From CAYOUV01 sp964407265 (GTDB taxonomy: Bacteria; Chloroflexota; Anaerolineae; Anaerolineales; Villigracilaceae), in the NCBI GenBank assembly GCA_964407265.1, contig CAYOUV010000002.1, positions 1 to 64,000 of the forward strand: 64,000 bases of DNA. Direction: 5' to 3'. Positions 1 to 8,659 of the stretch are shown piece after piece. Positions within the stretch are counted from its first letter, which is position 1; the number at the start of each line of letters is the position of its first letter. Under the pieces are notes generated by a model. It ran no database searches and was not told the origin of the DNA. It worked only from the letters and a program-made list of their open reading frames with translations. Both the position numbers and the translations under genes were made by a program.

Positions 1-509
1 CCGAGGTCGATCAATGGGTAACTGCGGAACCACAGCTTCAAGCCCTTAGCCGTAGTAGGCATGTCGAATACCAACCGATACGTGTCGCCTTTCGTTCCGC
101 TGACCCTGGAAACTCTCCATTTGCCCTTTTGGTATTCCGCATTGGTTGAAAAGGAATCAAAGGTACCGCTTTCGTAGATCATGCCGGTTATGGCGTACTC
201 ATCTCCATTGTTATCCACGATCTTGTAATCGACCCCGTCCATTTGGTGCAATTCGGTCAGGCTGTTGGCTTTCCACTGCACATCCACCAGCATAAACAAG
301 TCATTTTGTGGCGATTTTCCATCAAGTTGGGTTTTGGTTTCAACATTGACGACCTTGATCGACCAATAGTGACCCTCTACCCAATCTTCAATACTGCTTG
401 GGGTTGGCGAGGCTGCGGATCCCAATGGCATGCTGAAAGTTGAACAGACGACCGTGGTTAAGACAACCAGGATTGCCCCCAAGAGTATGCCGAGCTTTTT
501 GAAGTTCAT
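1..509 (-). CDS. secreted or lipoprotein-like protein, 3' part missing (window edge)
   Basis: An open frame read on the minus strand from ATG at 509 runs off the left edge after 169 codons, so the C-terminus lies outside the window. The first 30 residues form a signal-like hydrophobic segment (MNFKKLGILLGAILVVL) followed by TTVVC. The Cys could be lipidated, but Val at -1 is not a canonical lipobox. Next come a short Ser/Pro/Thr linker and a beta-rich part containing DLFMLVDVQWKANS, which resembles the DUF4352/telokin-like extracellular fold common in Gram-positives and Chloroflexota. Function is unknown; an extracytoplasmic location is inferred from the N-terminus. Start choice rests on the signal peptide; the 5' flank has only a weak purine-rich stretch. 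Confidence 0.7.
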   Translation of the reverse strand, partial: MNFKKLGILLGAILVVLTTVVCSTFSMPLGSAASPTPSSIEDWVEGHYWSIKVVNVETKTQLDGKSPQNDLFMLVDVQWKANSLTELHQMDGVDYKIVDNNGDEYAITGMIYESGTFDSFSTNAEYQKGKWRVSRVSGTKGDTYRLVFDMPTTAKGLKLWFRSYPLIDL

Positions 510-988
510 TCCCTACTCCCTTCGTTGATGAAACAGGCCGCCTGAATTCAGTAGATGCCGGAATGTAGAGGCGGGCAAGGTTCCTTGTGTGGCAAGGTTT
601 ACCCCTGCCGTTCTTTGGATACAGCTGCCCCTCACAACTGCTACGAATTGCCAGCCGCCGTGTTGGTTCTGCAATTAATGACGGCTTTCGCGCATAAAAG
701 GAGGCGAAACACCGGTTTGCCTGCTTTTCCCGGGAACCAATCGAAGGCTTATGTGGAATAGTTGTGCGCACCAATAAATAGGGGTCCAAAAAGCTTACAG
801 CCTGTCCAATTACCATTGCCCCCTAATACCAGAAGATGAAACTGATTCCACTCAAGCAGGAATCCGGAATGTTCTCCTTGGATTCATTCTATCATAAACA
901 AAATTTAAATCAAAAAACAATATTGTTAGTTAGAAATCTTTGGGTAATAGCCAGCTCAGCCATCTGCTTGGCGGGTTTGTGCGTCAAA
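510..988. other. intergenic region without a recognised gene
   Basis: About 480 bp between the secreted protein gene (start 509) and the 3' end of the SH3-like lipoprotein gene. The short open frames on both strands lack a ribosome-binding site and family-like composition. The right part (about 885-945) is AT-rich and contains the 12-bp palindrome AACAATATTGTT at 916-927, downstream of the minus-strand lipoprotein gene. No tRNA, repeat array or convincing riboswitch was seen. Confidence 0.5.
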
Positions 989-1804
989 CTACGGGCCGGT
1001 CTGCGTAGGGGCGGGTTGTGTGGCTGGCTCGGATGGCGGCCAGGGAATTTCGCTCGGACCGGCGTAGCCGTGCTTTTCCTGGAAGTAGACCCGCCCGTGT
1101 GACGGCTCGCTGCAACCGGGTTCATCGGTCAGGGTTACCTGTGTCAGCGAGGTGCCGAACGGCTGGAAGGTCAGTTGTCCGTCCTGGCAGGTCCACACCT
1201 CGACAATATAAATCACCATGCTGGCGCTTTCCTCGTCACCGGGGCGCAGGGCTTCGCTCTTCCAGTCAACCACGACTTGGTCGCCGTGCCGGACAGCAGC
1301 CACATCCCAGGGCGGCAAATAGCCCTGGTTGGATGGTGGGATGCGGTACTTATCCGGATAAACGATTTCCAGACTCATCACATCACCGTTAAGATTCAGA
1401 AACTCGGTCTTGACCCAGCAGGATTTATTATCGCCGTGGGAACGAGTCAGCACCCATTTGCCGGTATCCGTGCGGCCGATCACATCCTGCACGGCACCCT
1501 GCCGCATGCCATACAGGTACAGATAAGGTGCACCGGGACCGTAGCGGCAACTCACCTTCTCCACATTGACTTTGCCGCGCAGGATGGCGTAGGTTGGCGT
1601 GGGGCTCGGGATGGGGGTGATCGTAGGCGAAGGCGTCAGGGTTGGTGTTGCACTTGGGGTGGGCGGGAGGGTGGCTGTCTCGGACGGCGTGCGACTTGGA
1701 ATTACAACCGTCGCTGTCGCCGTCGGTGGAACAAACCCGGCTGAGACCTTACAGGCTGAAAGTGTAAAAGAGAGAAGCAGCAGCAGGCTGAGTGATTTTT
1801 TCAT
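989..1804 (-). CDS. lipoprotein with Thr/Pro-rich linker and SH3-like domain
   Basis: A 271-residue protein. Residues 1-18 are a lipoprotein signal ending in the lipobox LSAC (Cys18), so the mature protein should be anchored to the outer face of the membrane. Residues about 25-70 are a low-complexity Thr/Pro/Ser linker of the kind frequent in Chloroflexota surface proteins. Residues about 72-130 look like a bacterial SH3 domain (GKVNVEKVSCRYGPGAPYLYLYGMR region, GKWVLTR, CWVKTEFL), a fold often used for wall or glycan binding. The C-terminal half contains a beta-rich part with WTCQDGQLTF and paired cysteines. It stands alone, with 62 bp to the next gene upstream. No enzymatic motif was found. 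Confidence 0.75.
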   Translation of the reverse strand: MKKSLSLLLLLSFTLSACKVSAGFVPPTATATVVIPSRTPSETATLPPTPSATPTLTPSPTITPIPSPTPTYAILRGKVNVEKVSCRYGPGAPYLYLYGMRQGAVQDVIGRTDTGKWVLTRSHGDNKSCWVKTEFLNLNGDVMSLEIVYPDKYRIPPSNQGYLPPWDVAAVRHGDQVVVDWKSEALRPGDEESASMVIYIVEVWTCQDGQLTFQPFGTSLTQVTLTDEPGCSEPSHGRVYFQEKHGYAGPSEIPWPPSEPATQPAPTQTGP

Positions 1805-1867
1805 GGCACGGCTTCCGTCGGAACAAAGCCATTATAGCGGACAATCCCGGTGAACATTTCAATCGAA

Positions 1868-2245
1868 TTATCGGGAGGAGGTCGTCTGTCGCGGCTCGGC
1901 GATAAATCCCAGCTGGGAGGCGGCCCCCTGGACGATCAGGCTCCCGCCGTAAGCGAACATGAAGCTTACGATGCTGCCGGTGACCAGGGCCAGATGCAAG
2001 CTCCAGACGGTGATGGCAGCTCCCAACCCTACCAGCGCCAAACCGCTCAGTAGCATCGACCCGGTGCTGACTGTACGCAGGCTGGCCAGCCAGACCTGGA
2101 GGCTGCTGGCGAGCACCAGCAGGCTTGAGATGAATTTCAGTACTCCCCACAACGAAAGTCCATTCCCACCTGACAGGCCGGATCCCAAGACAAGTATGGC
2201 AGCCAGAGAATTCAAAAGCGCAAGAAAGATCGAGATCAGTTGCAT
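1868..2245 (-). CDS. small four-helix membrane protein, unknown function
   Basis: A 125-residue, very hydrophobic protein with four predicted membrane helices (MQLISIFLALLNSLAAILVLG; LWGVLKFISSLLVLASSLQVW; SMLLSGLALVGLGAAITVW; ALVTGSIVSFMFAYGGSLIV). The longer frame to 2353 was rejected because ATG at 2245 is preceded by a good ribosome-binding site (GGAGGTATTGAC-ATG) and the upstream extension is polar. The tail has PRQTTSSR. No family was recognised. It lies 63 bp from the SH3 lipoprotein gene on the same strand; co-transcription is possible but not shown. Confidence 0.6.
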   Translation of the reverse strand: MQLISIFLALLNSLAAILVLGSGLSGGNGLSLWGVLKFISSLLVLASSLQVWLASLRTVSTGSMLLSGLALVGLGAAITVWSLHLALVTGSIVSFMFAYGGSLIVQGAASQLGFIAEPRQTTSSR

Positions 2246-2343
2246 GTCAATACCTCCATGATGAACTAGATCCCAGCCTATATGCGCGAGGCTGCCAATT
2301 CCTATTGACAGGCTCTCTTTTTCTATAGAGTTTCTATTGAGAT

Positions 2344-2373
2344 ATAAAAGCACCCCGTCATCAGGCGGGGTGC
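2344..2373 (-). terminator. rho-independent terminator of the cytochrome c gene
   Basis: Reading the minus strand, the stem GCACCCCGCC / GACGGGGTGC (2350-2373, one mismatch at the loop end) is followed at once by TTTTATAT. It lies about 25 bp beyond the stop codon of the cytochrome gene, as expected for an intrinsic terminator. Confidence 0.85.
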
Positions 2374-2396
2374 CGGCCAGATCGTGGTTCGCTGTA

Positions 2397-3302
2397 TTAC
2401 TGGCTGGTGGTCGCCATGGCGGGCAGGGAGTGCAAATAAGCCCAGATGGCTTTCAGATCGTCATCCGAATAATTGCTGTATGTCTTCCAGGGCATGAAAT
2501 CCTCCAGGTGCAGTTTTTCGGGTGTGACGCCGGTGCGGATGGCGTTGACGAAGTCGGCCTCGCTCCACTTGCCCAGCAGGCCACCCGGCGTTAGGTTGGG
2601 CGCGGGCGGCGCGGTTGGGTCGGGGTCCTTGCCGCCGGACAGTTGCACGCCATGACAAACGTGGCAGCCGCTGACGCTGACCAGATAAGCACCATAGTCG
2701 GCACTGGCGCTGGGCTGCATGCTGTCTGCCCGCTGTGTATCAACCGGGATCAGGCTGGCGCTGAACGGCAGGGGCAACTTGCCGGCGCCGATCAGCACTT
2801 TGGCCAGAGGCGTGACCTGAACGTCTGTGACCGTGTTGTCGACCGGCGGGACGCTTTTAATGTAAGCGATGATGTCGGCCAGGTCCTGGTCGGTGAAATT
2901 GTAGAAGAAATACGAGGGCATGATCACGACCGACTTGCCGTCCGGTTTGACGCCGTAGCGGATGGCGCGCACCCAGTCGGCGTCTGTGAAGGTGGCACCC
3001 AGGCCGCCTTTGCCGCTGGTCAGGTTGGCGGCCTTGACCTGGCCCAGTGGGGGCGCCTGGAACAGGATCTTGCCGCCGCTCAAGTTCGATCCATGACATT
3101 CCTCGCAAATGGCTGCCGTAAAATGCTGGCCGCGGGCGATCGAGGCTGCATCAGTTGGGATGGTCAACTGGTCCGTTGGGGCCTGGTAGGTCTTGCTGAA
3201 ACGCTGGTTGCCCTTAATAAAAAATACTGCCGCAGCTAAAATTACCAGCCCAAGCAGACTTCCCAGGACAATACCGAACCATTTCATAACTTTCTTGAAC
3301 AT
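2397..3302 (-). CDS. membrane-anchored dihaem cytochrome c
   Basis: A 301-residue protein with one N-terminal membrane helix (about residues 9-29) and no lipobox, so it should be anchored facing outward. Two class I cytochrome c domains follow, each with a haem-binding CXXCH: CEECH at 66-70 and CHVCH at 213-217, both followed by G.NLSGG or G.QLSGG. Candidate distal Met ligands are Met128 (IMPSYFF) and a Met in the FMPW motif of the second domain. This resembles the tandem c-type subunits that pass electrons from dehydrogenases to a respiratory chain; the partner is unknown because neighbours are not respiratory genes. ATG at 3302 is preceded by GGAGAAGATAGGAT. Confidence 0.88.
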   Translation of the reverse strand: MFKKVMKWFGIVLGSLLGLVILAAAVFFIKGNQRFSKTYQAPTDQLTIPTDAASIARGQHFTAAICEECHGSNLSGGKILFQAPPLGQVKAANLTSGKGGLGATFTDADWVRAIRYGVKPDGKSVVIMPSYFFYNFTDQDLADIIAYIKSVPPVDNTVTDVQVTPLAKVLIGAGKLPLPFSASLIPVDTQRADSMQPSASADYGAYLVSVSGCHVCHGVQLSGGKDPDPTAPPAPNLTPGGLLGKWSEADFVNAIRTGVTPEKLHLEDFMPWKTYSNYSDDDLKAIWAYLHSLPAMATTSQ

Positions 3303-3354
3303 ATCCTATCTTCTCCTTATACCTCTAAGAATTTTGGGGTTGTACACCACCAAC

Positions 3355-3390
3355 AACCAAGAGATGGCCGGGTAAGGCCATCCCTTGGTT
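3355..3390 (-). terminator. 15-bp hairpin downstream of the DsbA-like gene
   Basis: AACCAAGGGATGGCC and GGCCATCTCTTGGTT (minus strand; one G-U pair) flank a 6-nt loop about 60 bp past the DsbA-like stop codon. There is no clear U-run after it, so it may be a weak terminator or an mRNA 3'-end stabiliser. Confidence 0.55.
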
Positions 3391-3448
3391 ATATTACGAC
3401 TTAAATTGTCTGATTACAAGTGTTAATTTTGCCCAGGCAGCGGCGGCT

Positions 3449-4255
3449 TTAATTCCCTTGCAGGGCGGCTTCGATAGCCTGTTCAAAATCGCTGTAAGGC
3501 TGTGCGCCTTTGACCAGCGTGTCATTGATCAGGAAGGCGGGGGTTCCATTAATTCCCGCAGCCTTCGCGTTGGCCGCATCCTGTTGCACGCGGTCGGCAA
3601 ACTTGCCGCTGCTCATACATTGGTCGAAGGCATTTTGATCCAGGCCGAGTGCCGCGGCAAAGGCACGCAGTTTGGCATCCGTGAAGTCCCCCACGTTTTC
3701 ACCGCTCCAGTTGGCGTACAGGATGTCGTGATATTCCCAGAATTTGTTCTGCGCCCCTGCACAATAAGCCGCTTCAGCAGCCGCAGCCGACTCGGGACCG
3801 ATAAATCCGCCCATCGAGCGATATTCGTAGAAGACCTTACCGGTCGCCACATAGTTCTCGATGATCTGCGCTTCCGTGTTCTGCCAGTAACGGACGCAGT
3901 AGGGACATTGGAAATCGGCGTACTCGATGATCTTGACCGGCGCGTTCGGATCGCCCATGCGGTTGCTCTCCGCCATCGGGTGCTGGCGCGGCTCCGGCAG
4001 GTTGACCTCGCCTGATCCCGGTACAAAAGGTTGCTGAGTAGCCAGGGGCGGTTGGGGGAGAGATGGCACTTCGGTGGTGATAGTGCTGAAGACCTGTCCG
4101 GTTTGCGGGCTGAGCATGAAAAAGGCGCCGGCAGCGACTGCAACCAGGACACAGCAGGCCAGCAGTACGCAGCCACCGCCGACCAGCCACCAGACCCAGG
4201 TTTGCTTGGACTCCGGTGCCGATTCTTGCTCGGTTGCGATTTGCTCTTCACTCAT
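3449..4255 (-). CDS. DsbA-family thiol-disulfide oxidoreductase, membrane-anchored
   Basis: A 268-residue protein: acidic cytoplasmic N-terminus, one membrane helix (about residues 21-48), a Pro-rich linker, then a thioredoxin-fold domain from about residue 100. The redox motif CPYC is at 117-120 in the context FQCPYCVRYW, and the cis-Pro loop is GINGTPAFLIND. This is the thioredoxin_4/DsbA-like architecture that oxidises or isomerises disulfides in exported proteins. The neighbouring dihaem cytochrome c also matures outside the cell, where thiol-redox proteins assist haem attachment, so a link is plausible but inferred. The ribosome-binding site GAGGAGG sits 5 nt before ATG. Confidence 0.9.
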   Translation of the reverse strand: MSEEQIATEQESAPESKQTWVWWLVGGGCVLLACCVLVAVAAGAFFMLSPQTGQVFSTITTEVPSLPQPPLATQQPFVPGSGEVNLPEPRQHPMAESNRMGDPNAPVKIIEYADFQCPYCVRYWQNTEAQIIENYVATGKVFYEYRSMGGFIGPESAAAAEAAYCAGAQNKFWEYHDILYANWSGENVGDFTDAKLRAFAAALGLDQNAFDQCMSSGKFADRVQQDAANAKAAGINGTPAFLINDTLVKGAQPYSDFEQAIEAALQGN

Positions 4256-4320
4256 ACGAACCTCCTCTGATAGATCTCATTGTAGGCGAAATCATGTCAC
4301 GGCACAAGGAAAAAATTCTC

Positions 4321-6057
4321 TCAAGGCGCAATCACCTCGATCTCCTTCCAGGCGACCCAGGAAGGGCTCTTGGTAGTCACGATGCGCACATATCGGACTC
4401 CTGTCAGCGGAGATTCGGGCTGGAATTCCAGGAGCTGGTTGTCTTTGGTGAGCCCGTCGAAGCTGTGCACCAGCTGTAAATTATCCGCTGAGTTGCCGGC
4501 ATAAACATTGTGAGTGGTATTTCCGTCCGGATATTGCCCCACCATCAGCCGGATCAGGCTCACCGTGTACGTCTGCCCCAGGTCGATCTGGATCCACTGG
4601 GTGGGGGAGGCGCCCGCGCCCCATTGCGCCCCGGTACCATCCACGGCGTTGGCGCCCGGCTGGTCGGACAGCGCGCGTGAGACTCTTGCGCTCTTGTGTA
4701 GCGCCACATTGTTTTCGATGAAGTCGAAGGACTTCGTCTGGCACGGGTCCGGGCGGTTGACCGGCGCCAGCGCCTGGCCGATTTGCCCCTGGTCGCTTTT
4801 GGCGCTGTAAAAATCGTTGTTTTCGTAAATGTCCCAGGTCCACAGCAGCCAGCCATCGAAACCGTAATCACAGGATTGCACCTGCCAATCCATCAGCATG
4901 GAAGCCGCCTTGCTGACCGAGGGGACTGCCTCGGTTGCGGCTCCGAATTCACCCATGATGATCGGTTTTTCCTGCATGCCGTTGATGCCAAAATTCTCCA
5001 CGTATTGCGGGAAGGTCAATTCTCCACCGGGGTAAGGGTGCAGGTCGATGAAATCGAGCTTTGAATTCCAGATGGCCGGGGCAGTATTGATGTAACGCTC
5101 ATCGCCTACGCGTGCCGGATTGGGTTCCTGCGGCCAGAAAAAGCCCACCGAGACGAGCGCAGTTGGGTCTACCTCCAGGATGGCCGCACGAACTTTGTCC
5201 ATCCACAGCACCAGATTGGAGTCGATCATGCGCTTCTTGTCCTCCAGGCTGGACATATCGTAAGTCTTCCCGTCCAAAGCGGTGACATTACCCGAGGTCA
5301 TGGAAAGCGGCGGGAAGTCCATGTCGAAGAACAGTTCGTTGCGCAGTTCGTAGGAAAAAACCATCTCGATCGGCGCATCATGCGCGATCAGGTAACGGGC
5401 GAAATCCTGAAAGTAAGCCATGTTGGCCTGCAACCCGGCCGGGGAAAGGAAGTGGACGTTCATCATCGTGAAGGTGTTGCAGCAATCCTTGCTCAGGATC
5501 TGGCCGTATTTGCCGCCCGGCAGCCAGTCCTGGGTGAAGATGATGTACAGACCGTATTCCTTCGCCAGGTTGAGAAAATCGACCACGTTCTGCATATAGG
5601 CCTGGTTTAGCCCGTCGTCCGCGGTGCCAATTGTGTTCTGGCTGATGAAGACGCGCACGGTGTTATAGCCCAGTTCGTGCATTTGCTGAAATGCGGTTGT
5701 GAGTTCCGTTTTGTCATACACTCCAGGATCGAAGACGGAATGGTAAGTCTGCTGGCTGCCGTCGTCCCTTTTTTGTGGATCAAGACGGACGTAGTTGTTA
5801 CCGCGCGGCACGAATTTCCCGCCCGTTTGGCGATCGAAAAATTCGCCGACGCCGTTCACAACGCGGATTCCGATGCGGTGCTCGACGGGTGCCGACGATG
5901 CGGAGGTGGACGTGGCAGGTGCCACAGTTCCGGACGTGAGGGCGTTAGACGGGGAGGCGGGTGGCGCGGACGTTCCAACGCTCCCCGGTAGGTTGCAGGC
6001 AGACAGGAGCAGGCAGAATAGCAAGCTGGCCCATCTGAACTTGATGGAAGTTTTCAT
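4321..6057 (-). CDS. GH5-like (endo-mannanase type) lipoprotein with C-terminal discoidin domain
   Basis: A 578-residue lipoprotein (lipobox LLSAC, Cys21) with a Ser/Thr/Pro/Ala linker to about residue 58. Residues about 65-430 form a TIM-barrel glycosidase of the clan A type. Asn240-Glu241 in YELRNELFF matches the acid/base strand-4 motif, and Glu371 in IIMGEFGA matches the strand-7 nucleophile, as in GH5 mannanases. Residues about 451-578 are an F5/8-type C (discoidin, CBM32-like) domain: NVALHKSARVS..., QWIQIDLGQTYTVSLIRL and VRYVRIVTT. The protein probably degrades beta-mannan or a related glycan at the cell surface; exact substrate not determinable. The RBS is AGGAG, 11 nt before ATG. 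Upstream lies an assembly gap, so an operon partner could be hidden. Confidence 0.85.
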   Translation of the reverse strand: MKTSIKFRWASLLFCLLLSACNLPGSVGTSAPPASPSNALTSGTVAPATSTSASSAPVEHRIGIRVVNGVGEFFDRQTGGKFVPRGNNYVRLDPQKRDDGSQQTYHSVFDPGVYDKTELTTAFQQMHELGYNTVRVFISQNTIGTADDGLNQAYMQNVVDFLNLAKEYGLYIIFTQDWLPGGKYGQILSKDCCNTFTMMNVHFLSPAGLQANMAYFQDFARYLIAHDAPIEMVFSYELRNELFFDMDFPPLSMTSGNVTALDGKTYDMSSLEDKKRMIDSNLVLWMDKVRAAILEVDPTALVSVGFFWPQEPNPARVGDERYINTAPAIWNSKLDFIDLHPYPGGELTFPQYVENFGINGMQEKPIIMGEFGAATEAVPSVSKAASMLMDWQVQSCDYGFDGWLLWTWDIYENNDFYSAKSDQGQIGQALAPVNRPDPCQTKSFDFIENNVALHKSARVSRALSDQPGANAVDGTGAQWGAGASPTQWIQIDLGQTYTVSLIRLMVGQYPDGNTTHNVYAGNSADNLQLVHSFDGLTKDNQLLEFQPESPLTGVRYVRIVTTKSPSWVAWKEIEVIAP

Positions 6058-6147
6058 ATGGAATTTTGCTCCTGGCTTTTAATCATCCTTTTTTTCTAAT
6101 CCCATTTTAACTTATTTGGAGCAATGCGGTCAAATTTATAGCCCAAT

Positions 6148-6247
6148 NNNNNNNNNNNNNNNNNNNNNNNNNNNNNNNNNNNNNNNNNNNNNNNNNNNNN
6201 NNNNNNNNNNNNNNNNNNNNNNNNNNNNNNNNNNNNNNNNNNNNNNN
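6148..6247. other. assembly gap (100 N)
   Basis: Exactly 100 N, the usual scaffolding placeholder. The two flanks share no obvious overlap, unlike the second gap in this window, so the true distance and any missing gene are unknown. Confidence 0.95.
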
Positions 6248-6282
6248 TTATTGAATAGCTTCAGGTCTATGACTTAAGCAAA

Positions 6283-6304
6283 CTCCCCTCCAAATGGAGG
6301 GGAG
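6283..6304 (-). terminator. terminator-like hairpin after rhlE
   Basis: A perfect 9-bp stem CTCCCCTCC / GGAGGGGAG with a 4-nt loop. On the minus strand it is followed by TTTGCTT, 9 bp beyond the rhlE stop codon. Confidence 0.75.
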
Positions 6305-6312
6305 CGTTGATT

Positions 6313-7572
6313 TTAGTATCGTCCTTGTGATTTGTGACTCGCCTTGGCGTGCTGACGCCGCAGGGAGCGGGGACGCTCAGGATGCGGCGATTTGTACGTA
6401 GGCCGCTCGGTCGCCTGGCGCGGCGCCTGAGTTTTTCGGGGCGGAGCAGGGGCCTTGTAATCAAAATCTTCCAGCATTTGGCGATCCAGCTTGTGCCCCA
6501 TGATCTTTTCCAGGGTGCGGATCATGCTTTCATCTTCCGGTGTGACCAGGGTGAAGGCATCGCCGCTGCGCTCAGCCCGCCCGGTGCGCCCGATGCGGTG
6601 GATGTAAGCGTCGGCGGTGTCAGGCATGTCGAAGTTGATGACATGCGAGATGCTGTCCACGTCCAGGCCGCGGGCGGCGATGTCAGTCGCGACCATGATC
6701 TGGTATTTCCCGTTTTTAAAGCCGGCCAGTGCTGTCTGACGCTGGCCTTGCGTACGGTTGCTGTGCAGGCTGGTGACACTGTAGCCGGCTTTCTCGATTT
6801 GTGCTTGTAAACGGCTGGCACGGTGCTTGGTGCGGGTGAAGATCAGCACCGAGTTCGTATCTGTTTGTTTAAGCAGCGCCAGCAATAAATTGCGTTTCAA
6901 GTGTTGCGATATCGGATAGAGAGCGTGCGAGACGGTGTGTGCCGGGCGGCTGAGTCCTACCGCGATGCGGGTTGGCTGCTTGAGCGACTGGTTGGCAAGT
7001 TGTTCCACTTCGCGCGGGAAGGTTGCTGAAAACAGCATGGTCTGGTGCTGGGATGGGACGGCTTTGATGATGCGTTTGACGTCGGGCAGGAATCCCATAT
7101 CGAACATGCGGTCGGCTTCGTCCAGGACCAGTACTTCGATCCGGTCCAGGCGGGCATGTCCCTGGGACATCAGGTCCAGCAGCCGACCGGGGCAGGCGAC
7201 AATGATCTCAACGCCTTTGCGTAAAGCCTGGATTTGCGGGTTGGCTCCCACGCCTCCATAAATGGTCCCACTGCGCAGTCCGGTTCCAACGGATAACATG
7301 CGGATAGCCTGATTGATTTGCTCGGCTAACTCACGCGTAGGAGTAACGATCAGGGCGCGTGTCTGGTTGCGCGGTCCATTGATGAGGTTATGCAAAATGG
7401 GCAGCACGAATGCAGCTGTCTTGCCTGTTCCGGTCTGGGCGGTGCCGATGATGTCGCGGCCGGCCATGGCGACCGGGATGGCTTGTGTTTGAATTGGCGT
7501 TGGCGTGCTATAGCCGGCGCGCTTGATACCCGTCTGTAGGCGAGAATCCAGATTGAACTGGTCAAAGTTCAC
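6313..7572 (-). CDS. rhlE: DEAD-box ATP-dependent RNA helicase, RhlE type
   Basis: A 419-residue protein with the full DEAD-box set: Q-motif region (TPTPIQTQAIP), Walker A AQTGTGKT (Lys51), PTRELA, the DEAD box (VLDEADRMFDMGF), SAT, and the C-terminal RecA domain with ATDIAARGLD and HRIGRTGRA. The tail is basic (KTQAPRQ... RRQHAKASHK), which usually gives extra RNA affinity. RhlE-type helicases unwind RNA in ribosome assembly and decay and are often cold-inducible. The start is GTG at 7572 with AAGGAAC upstream. A good sigma-A-type promoter lies about 107 bp upstream, leaving a leader of roughly 100 nt. RRM, CarD-like and cold-shock genes follow within 4 kb. Confidence 0.95.
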   Translation of the reverse strand: MNFDQFNLDSRLQTGIKRAGYSTPTPIQTQAIPVAMAGRDIIGTAQTGTGKTAAFVLPILHNLINGPRNQTRALIVTPTRELAEQINQAIRMLSVGTGLRSGTIYGGVGANPQIQALRKGVEIIVACPGRLLDLMSQGHARLDRIEVLVLDEADRMFDMGFLPDVKRIIKAVPSQHQTMLFSATFPREVEQLANQSLKQPTRIAVGLSRPAHTVSHALYPISQHLKRNLLLALLKQTDTNSVLIFTRTKHRASRLQAQIEKAGYSVTSLHSNRTQGQRQTALAGFKNGKYQIMVATDIAARGLDVDSISHVINFDMPDTADAYIHRIGRTGRAERSGDAFTLVTPEDESMIRTLEKIMGHKLDRQMLEDFDYKAPAPPRKTQAPRQATERPTYKSPHPERPRSLRRQHAKASHKSQGRY

Positions 7573-7678
7573 AAATGTTCCTTTTCTTCAGTAGTCAGGC
7601 GGATGTCAAAGGGGGATCGAGCGGGGGCTCAAGAAAATAACAACGGCAACGACTGCTGAACTAATAAATAAGGTTGAT

Positions 7679-7707
7679 ACGATAACCGATGAAGGCAGGA
7701 CTGTCAA
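7679..7707 (-). promoter_or_regulatory. candidate promoter of rhlE
   Basis: On the minus strand TTGACA (7702-7707) and TATCGT (7679-7684) are separated by 17 bp. Predicted transcription start is about 7672, giving a leader of roughly 100 nt before the GTG start, long enough for cold-dependent control as seen with other RNA helicases. Confidence 0.6.
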
Positions 7708-7731
7708 GGATGGCTTTTGTTCGCATAGATG

Positions 7732-8184
7732 CTATTCCTGGCGAATAAATTCTCTGGCTTCCAATAATTCCTTCAGCTTTGAAACGTTCTCTTCAAATTG
7801 TTTCTTGGCAACCATTCCGACGATCGGGTCCACCAGTTTGAAGAACCCACCCGGGCTGACCCGGGTAAGAATTGTTAGGTTCGTTCCGTGGCTGACGCTC
7901 TCGAATTTGTAGGAGGTCTGCAGTTGAATCGGGCCAGAAATGGTTTTAAAACCATAAGTTTTATTTGCTTCAAGCTCGGTTACTTCAAAGGTGGTCTGAA
8001 TACGGCGTCCCATGAAATGACCGAAACTGCTGAATTTTGTGCCGACCGCCACGCTCCCCTCAGAAATTTGAGAGGATTCCATCGACCCATACTGCCACTG
8101 AGAATTGTTCTCCGGCGTGGAAACAAAGACGAATACATCGCTGACAGGTCGCAAGATCAGCGAGCTCATATTGATCGTAATCAT
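7732..8184 (-). CDS. SRPBCC (START-like) domain protein
   Basis: A 150-residue protein of the polyketide cyclase/dehydrase-like SRPBCC superfamily, which forms a helix-grip hydrophobic pocket. Visible features are the opening strand with PVSDVFVFVSTPENNSQW, a central strand run (GRRIQTTFEVTELEANKTYGF) and the long C-terminal helix (FEENVSKLKELLEAREF). Such proteins bind lipids or other hydrophobic small molecules; the ligand cannot be told from sequence. It lies 33 bp downstream of the SHOCT membrane protein gene and probably shares its transcript. Confidence 0.75.
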   Translation of the reverse strand: MITINMSSLILRPVSDVFVFVSTPENNSQWQYGSMESSQISEGSVAVGTKFSSFGHFMGRRIQTTFEVTELEANKTYGFKTISGPIQLQTSYKFESVSHGTNLTILTRVSPGGFFKLVDPIVGMVAKKQFEENVSKLKELLEAREFIRQE

Positions 8185-8217
8185 TCGCGGTTTTTCTATT
8201 CTCGTTCGGGAAGGCTG

Positions 8218-8649
8218 TTATTTCTTTTTGCCAACCCGGTTCTTTCGCGTGTCATATTGTTGTGAGGATATCAGGCCATCATCACGAAGCTTTTGGATTT
8301 TCCTCAATTGCTCTTCATCATCGTCCTGGGAAACCGGTTTTTGAGACTGGTACATGGTTTCGCTATCCAGAATTTTGTTGTATTCTGTGGTGGCTTTCAT
8401 GCCGCTCACGAACAAGGGGACCAGAACGAACAGTGCCAGGGCTCCCGGGCATAATCCCTGGGGGATAGCGAAGGAACGTGTATTTTGTAGCGAAGACCCA
8501 AACCAGATGACAATTGCCAGCACAAGTTCCAGGCCGACAAATGTCAGGATAAATTTGAGCCATTCCTTCTTGATGTAAACATGGATAAACCCGGGCAGCA
8601 GCATATTTAACACGCCTGCTAACAATGGATTTTTTTGGTTCTTTTCCAT
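8218..8649 (-). CDS. small membrane protein with C-terminal SHOCT-like motif
   Basis: A 143-residue protein. Three hydrophobic segments fill residues about 9-85 (ALLPGFIHVYIKK-type entry, LTFVGLELVLAIVIWFG, LCPGALALFVLVPLFVSG). The C-terminal about 30 residues (EEQLRKIQKLRDDGLISSQQYDTRK) match the SHOCT pattern of a short helix, Leu-x-Leu..GLI and Tyr/Phe, found at the ends of many membrane proteins and thought to mediate oligomerisation. The N-terminal half resembles TM2-like membrane proteins. Function is unknown. ATG at 8649 follows AAGGAGTCCGCC. Confidence 0.65.
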   Translation of the reverse strand: MEKNQKNPLLAGVLNMLLPGFIHVYIKKEWLKFILTFVGLELVLAIVIWFGSSLQNTRSFAIPQGLCPGALALFVLVPLFVSGMKATTEYNKILDSETMYQSQKPVSQDDDEEQLRKIQKLRDDGLISSQQYDTRKNRVGKKK

Positions 8650-8659
8650 GGCGGACTCC

